A stretch of 64,000 bases of DNA from Cybelea sp963824595 (GCA_963824595.1 CAWGPY010000009.1:30980-94979), one strand, 5' to 3'. Numbered from the stretch's first letter, positions 55,744 through 64,000 are shown. Notes: generated from the letters alone by a model not told the origin. Translations and numbers: made by a program.

Positions 55744-56952
55744 CTAGTAGGAGAACTGCTGGAGCTGGTTCACGCCGGGACCGTTCACCCAGCCGACGCG
55801 ACGCGACGGATTGATGGCGATGCGCACCGGGATCACGAGAAAGCCGGCGTCGGTGAAGTCGAAGCCGTTGATGGATTCCGCCAGCGAGCCGTCTTCGTTG
55901 AAGACTTGGACGCTGCTGCCCGACGGCGACGTGCCCGAGAACGGCTGCGCGATCAGGAAGAGTTTGTTGGCGGGATCGTTGACGACGTAGGTGCCGGCGT
56001 TGAGCTGGCCGCCGCCGGGCATGAACTGGTGGACTCCGGTCTGCGCGGCGACGTCGTAGAACTCGACGCCGCCGTCAATCTCGCTGGTGGTGCACGCGAT
56101 GCCGGTCGCCGAGTCGTAGGCGATGCCGTTGGGCGCGCCGCAGCCTGCCAGCCCGGGGCAGCTGACACCGTCGAACTCGACGACCTTGCCGGAGCTGAGG
56201 TTGACGGTGGCGATGACGGGCGGCGGGCCGCCGGCGGCGCCGCCGCTCGGCGAGGTGGCCATCACGGCGAGGTTATTCGCGGTGTCTTGCGCGAGCTGCG
56301 GCGAGTCGCTGAGGAAGAACTGCCGTGGATTGAGGTGGATCACGTTGCTGACCGTGTTCTGCGCGACGTTCGAGACGACGAGCACGGGCAGGTCGGAGCC
56401 TTCGCGCTGATAGCCGAAGACCACGCTGGTGCTCGTATCTTGATTCACGGCCCATTCGAGCACGTTGAACAGCTTGAGCGTGGGCTTCCAGCGCGCGTTG
56501 AGTTTCATGCCGCTCACCGGGTTTAGCACGTGATAGAGATCGTGCGCCGGCGTGACGCCCGGCTTGCCCGCGCGCTGAAAGTCCACCAGCCCCACGTCGC
56601 CGGCGAAGATGCCGTCGGCCACGTAGTCGTCGCCCTTCGCGACGGGATGGCCGGTCTTAACGCCGATCGTCGCGGTGACCTTGCCGGTGGTGGTGTTGAA
56701 CGTCTCCACCGAGATCTCGTTGCCGCTCGCCGACGCGAGGACGCCATCGTTGCCCTTTTGGTTCGCGTCGAAGCCGAAGATCTGGCCGCCGTCGGAGGTG
56801 GTGAGCACCTTGCCGAGCTTGGGACTTCGCATGCGAGCGGCGGTTCCGGCGGCGGGCAGCAGGCCGGCCTGCGTCCCCGCCTGCCGCGCGGCCCCTCCTT
56901 GGCAGCCGGCCAGAAGCGCGGTGGCGCAAAATGCGGGCAGAGCTCGTCGCAT
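55744..56952 (-). CDS. Beta-propeller-like lipoprotein, long form
   Basis: 402 residues, AAGGAG 8 bases before the ATG. Lipobox ALLAGC. The mature part begins SPKLGKVLTTSDGGQIFGFD and includes TTTGKVTATIGVKTGHPVAK, GAPNGIAYDSATGIACTTSE, GVEFYDVAAQTGVHQFMPGG and AINPSRRVGWVNGPG. It has longer loops than the SWM group and two Cys pairs (CPGLAGC, IACTTS). It may bind a larger ligand. Not close to any single sibling here; relation to YVTN-type propellers is possible. Confidence 0.7.
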   Translation of the reverse strand: MRRALPAFCATALLAGCQGGAARQAGTQAGLLPAAGTAARMRSPKLGKVLTTSDGGQIFGFDANQKGNDGVLASASGNEISVETFNTTTGKVTATIGVKTGHPVAKGDDYVADGIFAGDVGLVDFQRAGKPGVTPAHDLYHVLNPVSGMKLNARWKPTLKLFNVLEWAVNQDTSTSVVFGYQREGSDLPVLVVSNVAQNTVSNVIHLNPRQFFLSDSPQLAQDTANNLAVMATSPSGGAAGGPPPVIATVNLSSGKVVEFDGVSCPGLAGCGAPNGIAYDSATGIACTTSEIDGGVEFYDVAAQTGVHQFMPGGGQLNAGTYVVNDPANKLFLIAQPFSGTSPSGSSVQVFNEDGSLAESINGFDFTDAGFLVIPVRIAINPSRRVGWVNGPGVNQLQQFSY

Positions 56953-57028
56953 TGGGGCGTCTCCTTCGAGCGAGTGCGTTTGATAATTATTGAGCCGAAA
57001 GAGATGAAGAAAGTGTGAAGCCCCTCGG

Positions 57029-57072
57029 CCCTTCGACACGCGCGCCTTTGGCGCGCTACTCAGGATGACAAG
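57029..57072 (+). repeat. Dispersed palindromic repeat, copy 7
   Basis: CCCTTCGACACGCGCGCC-TTTG-GCGCG...CTCAGGATGACAAG. Its tail (57060-57072), read on the minus strand, encodes Leu-Ser-Ser-stop and so ends the next propeller gene. Confidence 0.83.
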
Positions 57073-58019
57073 GGGTGGGGTGCGACGCTGACCGTGAGCC
57101 CGAAGACAAATGCGCGGTGCTGGAAGTCGTTTCGACGCAGCCTTTTCCTCAGCGTGCCAAATGGAAAGTCGAAGAGGCTGACGCCGCCGCCGTACCAATA
57201 TTGAGTCGCGGCTGCTACGATTCCGTCCGCGATCCACGTTTCGCCCCACGTGGACTTGTTCAGCGCGGTCGTTCCGATGACTCTGCCCCGCCTTGCCGAG
57301 ATCTTGATGTGATAAAGCGCATGACCGTACGCGTCGTTCTGCCCGGCCACGAGGTAGCGATCGTGCCATTGGAGGTTGCCGCCAAGCTTCACGTTCTGGT
57401 TTACCGCAATTCCTGCGAAGGTGTGCGACCCGCCGCGCAGTTCGACCAGTGGAAAACCGGGGCCGAGAGGACCGTTATTAGCAATGAAGAGGTTGCTTTT
57501 GGTATCGAATGCGCAGTAGCCGAAGGCGCCAAAGCTATCCGTCGAATAAATCTGCGGCGTCCCGCTTTCGCCCGTGAAGACGGCGACCGAACTGCTCGAA
57601 GAACTGTTGAACGTTACGGCGAGGTCGTTCGTCGTAGGATCCACCGCACAGCCGCCATCGGCCCGGCCCGGAACGGTCAACGTGGCGATGGGGGTGGTTC
57701 CTCCGTGGGCAAATTCGAGGATCTTATCCGTCGCCCCGTTCAGCAGGACGGTGAAGACGTTGCCGTCCTTATCCGAGCACGCTCCCCGCATGCTGCCGAT
57801 ATCGTTCTGCCGCGCAATCAGCGTGCCGTCGGGAAAAGAGAAGACGAGGAGATTACGCCCGTTCATCACGTAGAGCAGCGGCGCCCCGGACGAGCTGGAG
57901 CGCATCGAATTCTGCTGCGGCGTACCGTGCGCGGCGCGCGGTATCTGCGAACCTCCGCAGCCGACGAGCAAAGCAGTTGAAGCAACCGCGGATAGGGCGG
58001 ATCGGCACAACAAAGCCAT
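57060..58019 (-). CDS. Beta-propeller-like lipoprotein bracketed by repeats
   Basis: 319 residues, lipobox ALLVGC. Blades: PLLYVMNGRNLLVFSFPDGT, GACSDKDGNVFTVLLNGATD, CAVDPTTNDLAVTFNSSSSS, CAFDTKSNLFIANNG, LQWHDRYLVAGQND, and GGGVSLFDFPFGTL. It belongs to the SWM branch but has lost the SWM signature. Both ends come from dispersed repeats: AAGGA of the repeat at 58026 is the ribosome site (6 bases), and the last codons Pro-Leu-Ser-Ser-stop are repeat sequence at 57060. Siblings end three residues earlier (TVSVVPH-stop), so the repeat replaced the original stop. Confidence 0.76.
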   Translation of the reverse strand: MALLCRSALSAVASTALLVGCGGSQIPRAAHGTPQQNSMRSSSSGAPLLYVMNGRNLLVFSFPDGTLIARQNDIGSMRGACSDKDGNVFTVLLNGATDKILEFAHGGTTPIATLTVPGRADGGCAVDPTTNDLAVTFNSSSSSSVAVFTGESGTPQIYSTDSFGAFGYCAFDTKSNLFIANNGPLGPGFPLVELRGGSHTFAGIAVNQNVKLGGNLQWHDRYLVAGQNDAYGHALYHIKISARRGRVIGTTALNKSTWGETWIADGIVAAATQYWYGGGVSLFDFPFGTLRKRLRRNDFQHRAFVFGLTVSVAPHPLSS

Positions 58020-58024
58020 GCCCT

Positions 58025-58168
58025 TTCCTTCGACGCGCGCGCTTCGGGCGCTGCTCAGCCCTTCGCGTTTCGCCCTTCGCGTTTCGCCCTTCGCCCTTCG
58101 ACTGCGCTCGCTGCGCTCGCTACGCTCAGGATGACAAGATTGGTGGCGCGCTACTCAGGGTGACAAGG
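58025..58168 (+). repeat. Dispersed palindromic repeat, compound copy 8
   Basis: The longest copy. It has a head (CCTTCGACGCGCGCGCTTCG), a stutter of CCCTTCGCGTTTCG units, a second head CCCTTCGACTGCGCTCG, a tail GCTCAGGATGACAAG and a further tail CTACTCAGGGTGACAAGG (ends 58168), just before the kup stop codon. Confidence 0.8.
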
Positions 58169-58170
58169 AG

Positions 58171-60042
58171 CTACATCGGGACTTCCATGCCGAGTTTGGC
58201 CAGCGCGTCGGGCGGGATGCCGAGGCTCGACGTGACCGGGCGCGAGTTTCGCCGCAAGAAGACGAAGAGGCTGCGGCGCAGCGCGTGCAGGATGCCGCCG
58301 CCGTCCGGGACGATCTCGGGATCGGAGCTGTAGAACGTCGTGTCGTTGCCGCCGATCATGAGCCCCAGCGTGCTGCAGCCGTGGATGATGCGCCGGATGT
58401 CGAGCTGCTCCATGAAGCCGAAGCGCGCCGTGACGCGGATCAGCCCGTCGGAGAGCCGCTGCACGACCACGCGCCGCTCGTCGGTGACGTAGGGATCGTT
58501 GGTCGGCAGGATCGTGAGCAGCACGATCCGTTCGTCAACGCTATGGGTGCGCGCCCAGTGGTGGCGCATCACGAACGGAACGCCCTGCGGGTCGGCCGTG
58601 AGGAACACCGCCGTGCCGTGATACGGCACGCCCAGCCGCCCGCGCATCTCGCGCAAGAACTCGTCCACCGGCTGCGACTGTTCGACCTGGCTCTGTGCGA
58701 CGCGGCGCCGGCCGGTGCGCCAGGTGCTGGCGATGACGAACACGACGAGGCTGACCAGCAGCGGGATCCAGCCGCCTTCCGGCACCTTCGGCAGGCCGCC
58801 GAGCACGAAGAGCAGCTCGATGGCGAGGAACGGCGCCGTGGTGAGCACCGCCTTGAGCGGGCTCCAGTTGAGCTTCGAGCGCGTCACCTCGTAGTAGGCG
58901 ATGGACGTGACGACCATCGTGATCGCCACGGCGAGGCCGTAGGCGTTAGCGAGCCGCGTGGACGTGTGGAAACCGATCACGAGCGCGATGCACGCCACCG
59001 CAAGCATCCGGTTCAGGAGCGGCACGTAGACCTGTCCGCGGTGCACGATGGACGTGTAGATCACGCGCGTGCGCGGGATGAAGCCCAAGTTGATCGCTTG
59101 TTTGGTAAGCGTGAAGACGCCCGAAATCAGCGCCTGCGATGCGATGATCGTCGCGGCGGTCGCCAGCGCCACGACGAGGTAGAAGATGGCCGGCGGGGCG
59201 AGCGCGTAGAACGGGTTGCGCAGGGTCGAGGGATCGGAGAGCACGATCGCGCCCTGGCCGAAGTAGTTGAGGACGAGCGCGGGGAACGCGACGGCCGACC
59301 ACGCGAGGGCGATCGGTCCGCGCCCGAAGTGCGACATGTCGGCGTAGAGCGCCTCGACGCCGGAGACGCAGAGCACCACGGCGCCGAAGATCGCGATGCC
59401 CACCAGACCGTGGTGGGCGAAGAACGCGACGATGTAGTAGGGGTTGAGCGCCAGCAGCGCCGCCGGATGGCCGGCGATGCCGCGGATTCCGAGCACCGCG
59501 ATCGTGGCGAACCACAGCAGCATCACCGGGCCGAACAGCGTGCCGATGTGCTGCGTGCCCCGCTTCTGCAGCGCGAAGAGCCCGAGCAGGATGACGACCG
59601 CGATGGGGACGACGTAGGGCTGCGCGTCGGGCGTCGCCACGCCGATGCCCTCGATGGACGAGAGCACCGACACGGCCGGCGTGATGATGCCGTCGCCGAA
59701 GAGCATGCCCGCGCCGAGGACGATCAGGAACGTCAGCCACGTCGCCTTCGGCAGCACGCCGCGCTTCACGGGCGGCAGCACGAACGCCAGCAGCGCGAGG
59801 ATGCCGCCCTCGCCGTCGTGCGAGATGCGCATCACCATCCCGATGTAGCGCACGAAGACGATCAGGATCAGCGACCACAGGATCAGGCTGAGGATGCCGA
59901 GCACGTTGGCGTGCGTCGGCTCGACTTTCAGCGCGCTGACGAAGCACTGCCGAAACGCGTAGAGCGGGCTCGTTCCGATGTCGCCGAAGACGATGCCCAG
60001 GGCCGCGAGGGCGAGGGCAGGCTTGAAAGAGCGGCGAGCCAC
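58171..60042 (-). CDS. kup: KUP-type potassium uptake transporter
   Basis: 623 residues, 12 predicted membrane helices. The N-terminal signature LAALGIVFGDIGTSPLYAFR and HDGEGGILALLAFV are diagnostic of the KUP/HAK/KT family; GDGIITPAVSVLSSIEGIGV (helix 3) also fits. The C-terminal 170 residues are cytoplasmic (GTAVFLTADPQGVPFVMRHH) as usual. It imports K+ with protons. The GTG start has GGGAGG almost adjacent, so the true start could lie a few codons downstream. Stands alone between a repeat and two propeller genes. Confidence 0.95.
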   Translation of the reverse strand: MARRSFKPALALAALGIVFGDIGTSPLYAFRQCFVSALKVEPTHANVLGILSLILWSLILIVFVRYIGMVMRISHDGEGGILALLAFVLPPVKRGVLPKATWLTFLIVLGAGMLFGDGIITPAVSVLSSIEGIGVATPDAQPYVVPIAVVILLGLFALQKRGTQHIGTLFGPVMLLWFATIAVLGIRGIAGHPAALLALNPYYIVAFFAHHGLVGIAIFGAVVLCVSGVEALYADMSHFGRGPIALAWSAVAFPALVLNYFGQGAIVLSDPSTLRNPFYALAPPAIFYLVVALATAATIIASQALISGVFTLTKQAINLGFIPRTRVIYTSIVHRGQVYVPLLNRMLAVACIALVIGFHTSTRLANAYGLAVAITMVVTSIAYYEVTRSKLNWSPLKAVLTTAPFLAIELLFVLGGLPKVPEGGWIPLLVSLVVFVIASTWRTGRRRVAQSQVEQSQPVDEFLREMRGRLGVPYHGTAVFLTADPQGVPFVMRHHWARTHSVDERIVLLTILPTNDPYVTDERRVVVQRLSDGLIRVTARFGFMEQLDIRRIIHGCSTLGLMIGGNDTTFYSSDPEIVPDGGGILHALRRSLFVFLRRNSRPVTSSLGIPPDALAKLGMEVPM

Positions 60043-60078
60043 CCTCCCAGCCTACCCGCGAACCGGTGCGGTTTCCCG

Positions 60079-61047
60079 CTACGGGGAGAGCGCGAGCCCC
60101 GTGGGGCCGCCGACGTTCACGACGTCGCGCGGAACCGCCTTGGGATACGTGAGCGCCAGCCAGTCGTGATCGTTCTCCGCGGTGACGTAGAACAGGTCCG
60201 ACTTCCAGTGCGGGAATGCGATGCCAGTCACCACGTCCATCAGACCGGCCTCTTTGATCTTCTTCGACGGCTGCGTGGCGCCGGGCGGGAAGACGGCGAG
60301 ATACTTCGGCGGGTTGTGAGTGAGGTTCTCGCACGGCACCACCAGGTTGCCGGCGCGGTCGAACGCGATGGCGTAGGCCGGGTAGACGTAGGACGGCAGG
60401 TCGAGGTTCAGATTCGCGCCGCCGCTCGACCCCTCGGTGGGATACTTGTAGATCTGGATGCCAAAGGACGAGAGCGAGAACCACGAGGCGTACAGCGCGT
60501 TGCTCTTGTCCAGCGCGACGGCGAAGGCGGTCATGCCCGGTTGCTCGATCGTCACGCTGGGCTTCGTCGTGCCCGACGGATACTCGGTGACGCTGCCGGA
60601 GTAGCCGGTGCCGCTGCCGGATTCGTTGGCGACGTAGAGCGTGCCGTTGCTGCCGACCGCGACGCCGGTCGGCGTGCTGATGCCGTTGCTGTAGGTGACG
60701 CTGGGCGTGGTCGAGCCCGGCGCGTAGACGGTAACGGTGCTGTTGCCGCTATTGGCGACGTAGAGGTTGCCGCTCGCGTCCACCGCGAGCCCCGCCGGGG
60801 TGGAGATGCCGGTGGTGATCGTCGCGACGGGCGGCTGCGCTTGGCCCTTCGTCGAGTAGACGAAGACCGCGCCTTGGCTGTTGTATTGCGACGAGACGTA
60901 GACGTAGTGTGACGTGTGGGCCTTGGCCGGAGCGTACGCGGACGGCGCGGACGGCAACGCGCCGGCGCCGGGTTGCGAGGCCCCGCTGCAGGCCGCGAGC
61001 GTCGCGATCAGCGTGGCGGAAGCGGCGTAACGCAGGCGGGCGTTCAT
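60079..61047 (-). CDS. NHL-like beta-propeller lipoprotein, second gene of a coupled pair
   Basis: 322 residues, lipobox TLAAC. NHL-type blades: GLAVDASGNLYVANSGNSTV, GVAVGSNGTLYVANESGSGT, AVALDKSNALYASWFSLSSF, AIAFDRAGNLVVPCENLTHN, each ended by YAPGSTTPS or FPPGATQPS. A single Cys remains in the mature chain apart from the lipid Cys. Its ATG overlaps the stop of the gene at 61044-62075 (ATGA), so the two propellers are made as a pair and may act together. Confidence 0.78.
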   Translation of the reverse strand: MNARLRYAASATLIATLAACSGASQPGAGALPSAPSAYAPAKAHTSHYVYVSSQYNSQGAVFVYSTKGQAQPPVATITTGISTPAGLAVDASGNLYVANSGNSTVTVYAPGSTTPSVTYSNGISTPTGVAVGSNGTLYVANESGSGTGYSGSVTEYPSGTTKPSVTIEQPGMTAFAVALDKSNALYASWFSLSSFGIQIYKYPTEGSSGGANLNLDLPSYVYPAYAIAFDRAGNLVVPCENLTHNPPKYLAVFPPGATQPSKKIKEAGLMDVVTGIAFPHWKSDLFYVTAENDHDWLALTYPKAVPRDVVNVGGPTGLALSP

Positions 61048-62075
61048 CGGTGGTTCCCTTTCAGGCGAAGATTCGGTGCGGTGGCGACGCCGAGGATGGC
61101 GGCGGCCGACGACGATCCGATCTGTTCGAACGGCTTCTTGCCCTTCGGCTTGAACCCGTAGACCCACGTGCACGGACCGAAGGAGCACACCGTTGACGTG
61201 TAGAGGTTGCCGTCGGTGCCGACGTCGAGCATCGCGGGCTCGTCGGTGAACGGCAGGCTGTCGATCGCGCGAAACGCCGTGCGCGAGCCGGGCTTGTATT
61301 CCAGAACGTAGTTCGAGCCGCTCGAGTTGGCCGCGACGAAGAGATCGCCGGAGCCGTCGAAGGTCAGCCCGTTCCCGCCGTTGCCGGTGTCGAGGCCCTT
61401 GAGGTGCATCGCCTTTGGCGCTGCCGACCCGCCCTTGAGCTTGAAGACGTCGCAGGCGAACGTGCTGTCGTTCCAGCCGAAGACGTAGAGGTCGCCGCGC
61501 GCGTCAATCGTAAGGCCGCCCAGGCTGTTGAACGACGGCGACGTGATCATCTTCGCCGGCGACGTGGCCCCCGGCGGATAGACGAGGATCCCCGGCGTCT
61601 CGAGGCAGTACTGGCCGCAGTCGGTGACGTAGGCCGTGCCGCCGGCATCAACGGCGACGCCGACCGGGTAGTAGAGGAACCCGTTAAACGTCGTGCTGAG
61701 GATCGTGGGCGTGCCGTCGTACGGCGGGGCGTAGATCGAGACGTAGTCGTCGGCGGCGCTCGCGCCGTTGTTGACCACGAATAGGTCGTTGCTCGCGTCA
61801 ACCGCCATCTGCTGTTGATACGCCTTCAGGCCGGTGATCTGCGCTATCACGCCGCCTTGATCGGGCCTCTTGAGCGGATAGATGTCGATATCGCCGCCTT
61901 CGTCGGGAATAAAGAGCAGCTGAGATGGCAGCGTTCGCTTGTGCGCCGCGCTGCCGACCGGCGGGAGGGCGCTTGTGCTGCTCGAGAGTCCGCCGGGCGC
62001 GGCCGCGGAACCCGAGCACGCCGCGAGCAACCCAATCGCAACCGGCGCGATGAGCGCTAAATAGAATCGTCGCAT
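61044..62075 (-). CDS. NHL-like beta-propeller lipoprotein, first gene of a coupled pair
   Basis: 343 residues, lipobox LLAAC. Blades: QLLFIPDEGGDIDIYPLKRP, MAVDASNDLFVVNNGASAAD, GVAVDAGGTAYVTDCGQYCL, TIDARGDLYVFGWNDSTFAC, TFDGSGDLFVAANSSGSNYV, LDVGTDGNLYTSTVCSFGPC. Four or more Cys in late blades suggest disulfides, unlike its partner downstream. Its promoter should lie in the gap to the rightward ATPase/TPR gene, which is about 70 bases if that gene starts at 62147. Confidence 0.78.
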   Translation of the reverse strand: MRRFYLALIAPVAIGLLAACSGSAAAPGGLSSSTSALPPVGSAAHKRTLPSQLLFIPDEGGDIDIYPLKRPDQGGVIAQITGLKAYQQQMAVDASNDLFVVNNGASAADDYVSIYAPPYDGTPTILSTTFNGFLYYPVGVAVDAGGTAYVTDCGQYCLETPGILVYPPGATSPAKMITSPSFNSLGGLTIDARGDLYVFGWNDSTFACDVFKLKGGSAAPKAMHLKGLDTGNGGNGLTFDGSGDLFVAANSSGSNYVLEYKPGSRTAFRAIDSLPFTDEPAMLDVGTDGNLYTSTVCSFGPCTWVYGFKPKGKKPFEQIGSSSAAAILGVATAPNLRLKGNHR

Positions 62076-62108
62076 GCTGCATTATGGCGCGAGCGCCGCT
62101 CGCAGCTA

Positions 62109-62122
62109 TAGGTAATTGCCTA
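62109..62122. promoter_or_regulatory. Near-perfect palindrome between divergent propeller and regulator genes
   Basis: TAGGTAATTGCCTA matches its own reverse complement at 12 of 14 positions. Located between the leftward propeller pair and the preferred start of the ATPase/TPR regulator, a plausible operator for both. Confidence 0.35.
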
Positions 62123-62146
62123 CATGATCTCCAAGCACGTCCGACC

Positions 62147-64000
62147 GTGGATGCCCCCGAGGTCGAATCGCCCTATTGCGTTGGCCGGGAAGGCGAGCTC
62201 GACGCCGCGCGCGCGTTGCTGCACGGCGTCGCGCTGGGCGAGGGCGTGGCGCAGGTGTGGCTTGGCGAGAGCGGCGTCGGCAAGACGCGGTTCCTGCGCG
62301 AGTGTGCGGCGATCAAGAGCGCGGCTGCGACCGTGAGCCTGCGCTGCGGCGCGGGCGGTTTCAGCGTGGATCTGCCGGTGATCGAGGCGCGGTCGCGGCG
62401 CCGGCCGGTCGCGGTGTTCGTGGACGATCTGCATTTAGCCGACCGGCGCGACGCGGCGTTCGTCGCCGCGCTCGCGGGGATGGCGCGGAACCGCCGCCTG
62501 GCGGTGATCGCCTGCGCGGAGCCGGCGGCATCGCGCGACGACGCGTGGCAGCGCTGCGGCTTGGCCGTGCGGACGCTGGCGCCGCTGGAAGACGGCGCGA
62601 TGGAGCTGCTGATTCGGGGCTTGGCGGGAGCGCGCGCGCTCTCCGCGGAGGACGTGCGCGAGATCCTGCGGACCGCGCAGGGCAATCCGCGCATCGGCAT
62701 CGAGCTGGTGGGCGGTGCCATGGAATCCGGCGTGGAGGGATCCGACGCGGTTGAGTTCGTTCCGCCCAGTGCGCGCGGCGAGGTCGCGCGCCTGCGGGCG
62801 ACGCTCGCGCGCGGTGAGTTCGAGATATTGCTTGCGTGCAGCGCCGTCGGCGACGCGTTCTGCGGCGAGTGGCTACCCGACGTGACCGGACGTTCGCGCG
62901 ACGAAGTGGCCGACGCGCTGCAGCACGCGAGCGATCGCGGCATCCTCGCGGAGGCAAAGTGGTCACCGCGGTGGCTGTCGTTCCGCCGCGTCGCGGTGCG
63001 CAAGGCGCTGTACGCCTCGATCGTGGCGCTCAAGCGGCGAATTCTGCACGAGCGCATCGTCGCGCGGCTGGCCGGAGCGCACAACGGCGACGCCGCGCAC
63101 GTGGACCCGTTGCTGGGCCAGCATGCGGAGGCGCTCGGCGATCGAGAACTCGCGTGCGACGCGTTCGCGCGAGCGGCCGGCCGATCTCGCGAGGCGGCGG
63201 CGTTCGCCGAAGCGGCGGAACTCTACGCGCGCGCGGCGACGCACTCACCGCGCGGCGAGGCGCGATGGATCGAACTCGCGGACCTGACGATGCGCTGTTA
63301 CAGCAACTCGGGCAACTGGAGGCGCATGACGTCGGTGGCGCAGTCGGTGATCGAAACGGTCGACCCTGCGCGGGACCCGGCGACGGTGGGAGGCGCTTTG
63401 GAAAATTTGTTCTTCGCGCAACTCAACGACGGCGGGCAGGAGGCGGCCGAGCGAACCGCGGAGCGGATCGCGGCGCTGGGTCTTCCAAACAGCGAGATCC
63501 GCGGACGCATCGCGAACCTCATTCTCGCGTATAACCTCTGTTACTCGGCACGGCTGAGCGAGGCGTTGCGGCTGGTCGAACCGTCGAGCCGCGCCACCTC
63601 GGCGATGACGAAGTCCGGCTACGTTACTCCATCGCCCGGGCCGAGGTCGGTGCGCTCGTCACGCCGATCGACGAGACCCTCGGGCTGATCGAACGAGCCG
63701 AGAAGTGCCCGGCGCCTCGCAATTCGGGGGACGGTTCACTGCTACGCGTCGGGCGCCGAGATCGCATGCCGCTACGGAGATTTGGAGCAGGCCTGCGAAT
63801 GCGTGCGGAGCGCGGAAGCCGTGGCGGTGCGGAGCGTCGGGGCGATCAACGACGTGTGGCGGCGCGTGCTGAAGGAGCGGACGCGCATCGCGCTGCTCGC
63901 GGGCGATCTGCCCGAGGCGCGCCGGCTGGTGCGCGACAACGTGGGCTGGAACGAGCAGGGGCGGCACAACGAGTCGTTGAACGCGGGCGTCGCCGTTGCG
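62147..64000 (+). CDS. ATPase/TPR regulator (LAL-like), incomplete at the window end, with a compensating frameshift pair
   Basis: Starts at GTG 62147 (ATG 62084 would leave only 8 bases to the divergent gene) and runs off the right edge. The N-terminal AAA-type ATPase has Walker A LGESGVGKTR near residue 39-48 and Walker B VAVFVDDLHLAD. A helical TPR-type region follows (ALGDRELACDAFARAAGRSR, ALRLVEPSS). At about 63590 the protein-like frame shifts by one (RHLGDDEVRLRYSIARAEVG to about 63700) and then returns (TVHCYASGAEIACRYGD, then CVRSAEAVAVRSVGAIND) to the end. Without the shifts the frame stops at 63688. A C-terminal LuxR HTH, as in the 32 kb gene, is expected beyond the window. Confidence 0.65.

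Noticed and set aside
58285..60912. An 875-codon rightward frame across kup
   Set aside because: Composition is Arg/Asp/His-rich without hydrophobic core, typical of the complement of a GC-rich membrane-protein gene; KUP motifs on the other strand are unambiguous.
1..64000. tRNA, rRNA, tmRNA, riboswitch or phage/transposase genes
   Set aside because: No cloverleaf, conserved rRNA stretch or recombinase motif was recognised by reading; a covariance-model search would be needed for certainty.

Overview
The window is GC-rich bacterial chromosome, very rich in secreted lipoproteins, with a polyhydroxyalkanoate (PHA) cluster, a pstSCAB phosphate operon, thrS and kup. No rRNA, tRNA, CRISPR array, transposase or phage gene was seen. 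Class I PHA synthesis, large ATPase/TPR regulators and dozens of small lipoproteins would fit a poorly cultivated lineage such as Candidatus Eremiobacterota (WPS-2). That placement is an inference; a tree of ThrRS, HppA or PstB would settle it.

Layout. 1-3.8 kb: start of hppA, a decayed secreted-protein gene, a geranylgeranyl-reductase-like flavoprotein and two small unknowns. 3.8-8.1 kb: three lipoprotein phosphoesterases (phospholipase C/acid phosphatase family), two in tandem and one convergent. 8.2-13.4 kb: DUF3303 protein, a sigma-region-4-like HTH fused to a long TPR tail, propeller lipoproteins and DUF4242. 13.5-20 kb: double M16 peptidase and more lipoproteins. 20-25 kb: an MFS transporter coupled to a lipoprotein, a Pro/Ser-rich lipoprotein, and thrS without a TGS domain. 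25-30 kb: pstSCAB, a bestrophin-like membrane protein and a cupin. 30-35 kb: two propeller lipoproteins and a LAL-type LuxR regulator. 35-40 kb: PHA cluster (phaB, second reductase, phaC, XRE regulator, phasin) with a vapBC module inserted on the opposite strand. 40-52 kb: a cluster of lipoproteins (PLC-like fusion, propellers, glycine-rich and GloVer-type proteins, gene relics). 52-54.7 kb: aldo/keto reductase, two small membrane proteins and an alpha/beta hydrolase. 54.7-64 kb: five propeller lipoproteins, kup, and the start of a second ATPase/TPR regulator.

Three signals stand out. (1) At least 16 paralogous beta-propeller-like lipoproteins, about 28 lipoproteins in all, make up roughly half of the genes. 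(2) In the 40-51 kb cluster, genes of unrelated folds share an ECF-sigma-like promoter, GAAAC-N17-CGTT(C/T)ACG, followed by a conserved GCGAGGAG leader, which suggests one surface regulon. (3) A palindromic repeat (CCTTCGAC...CTCAGGATGACAAG) occurs at eight loci, always in the same orientation. On the minus strand it supplies the Shine-Dalgarno of at least three genes (MFS transporter, thrS, one propeller) and the stop codon of one.

Several genes carry single-base frameshifts, two of them in compensating pairs. These are either real decay or assembly errors, and raw reads would tell which.
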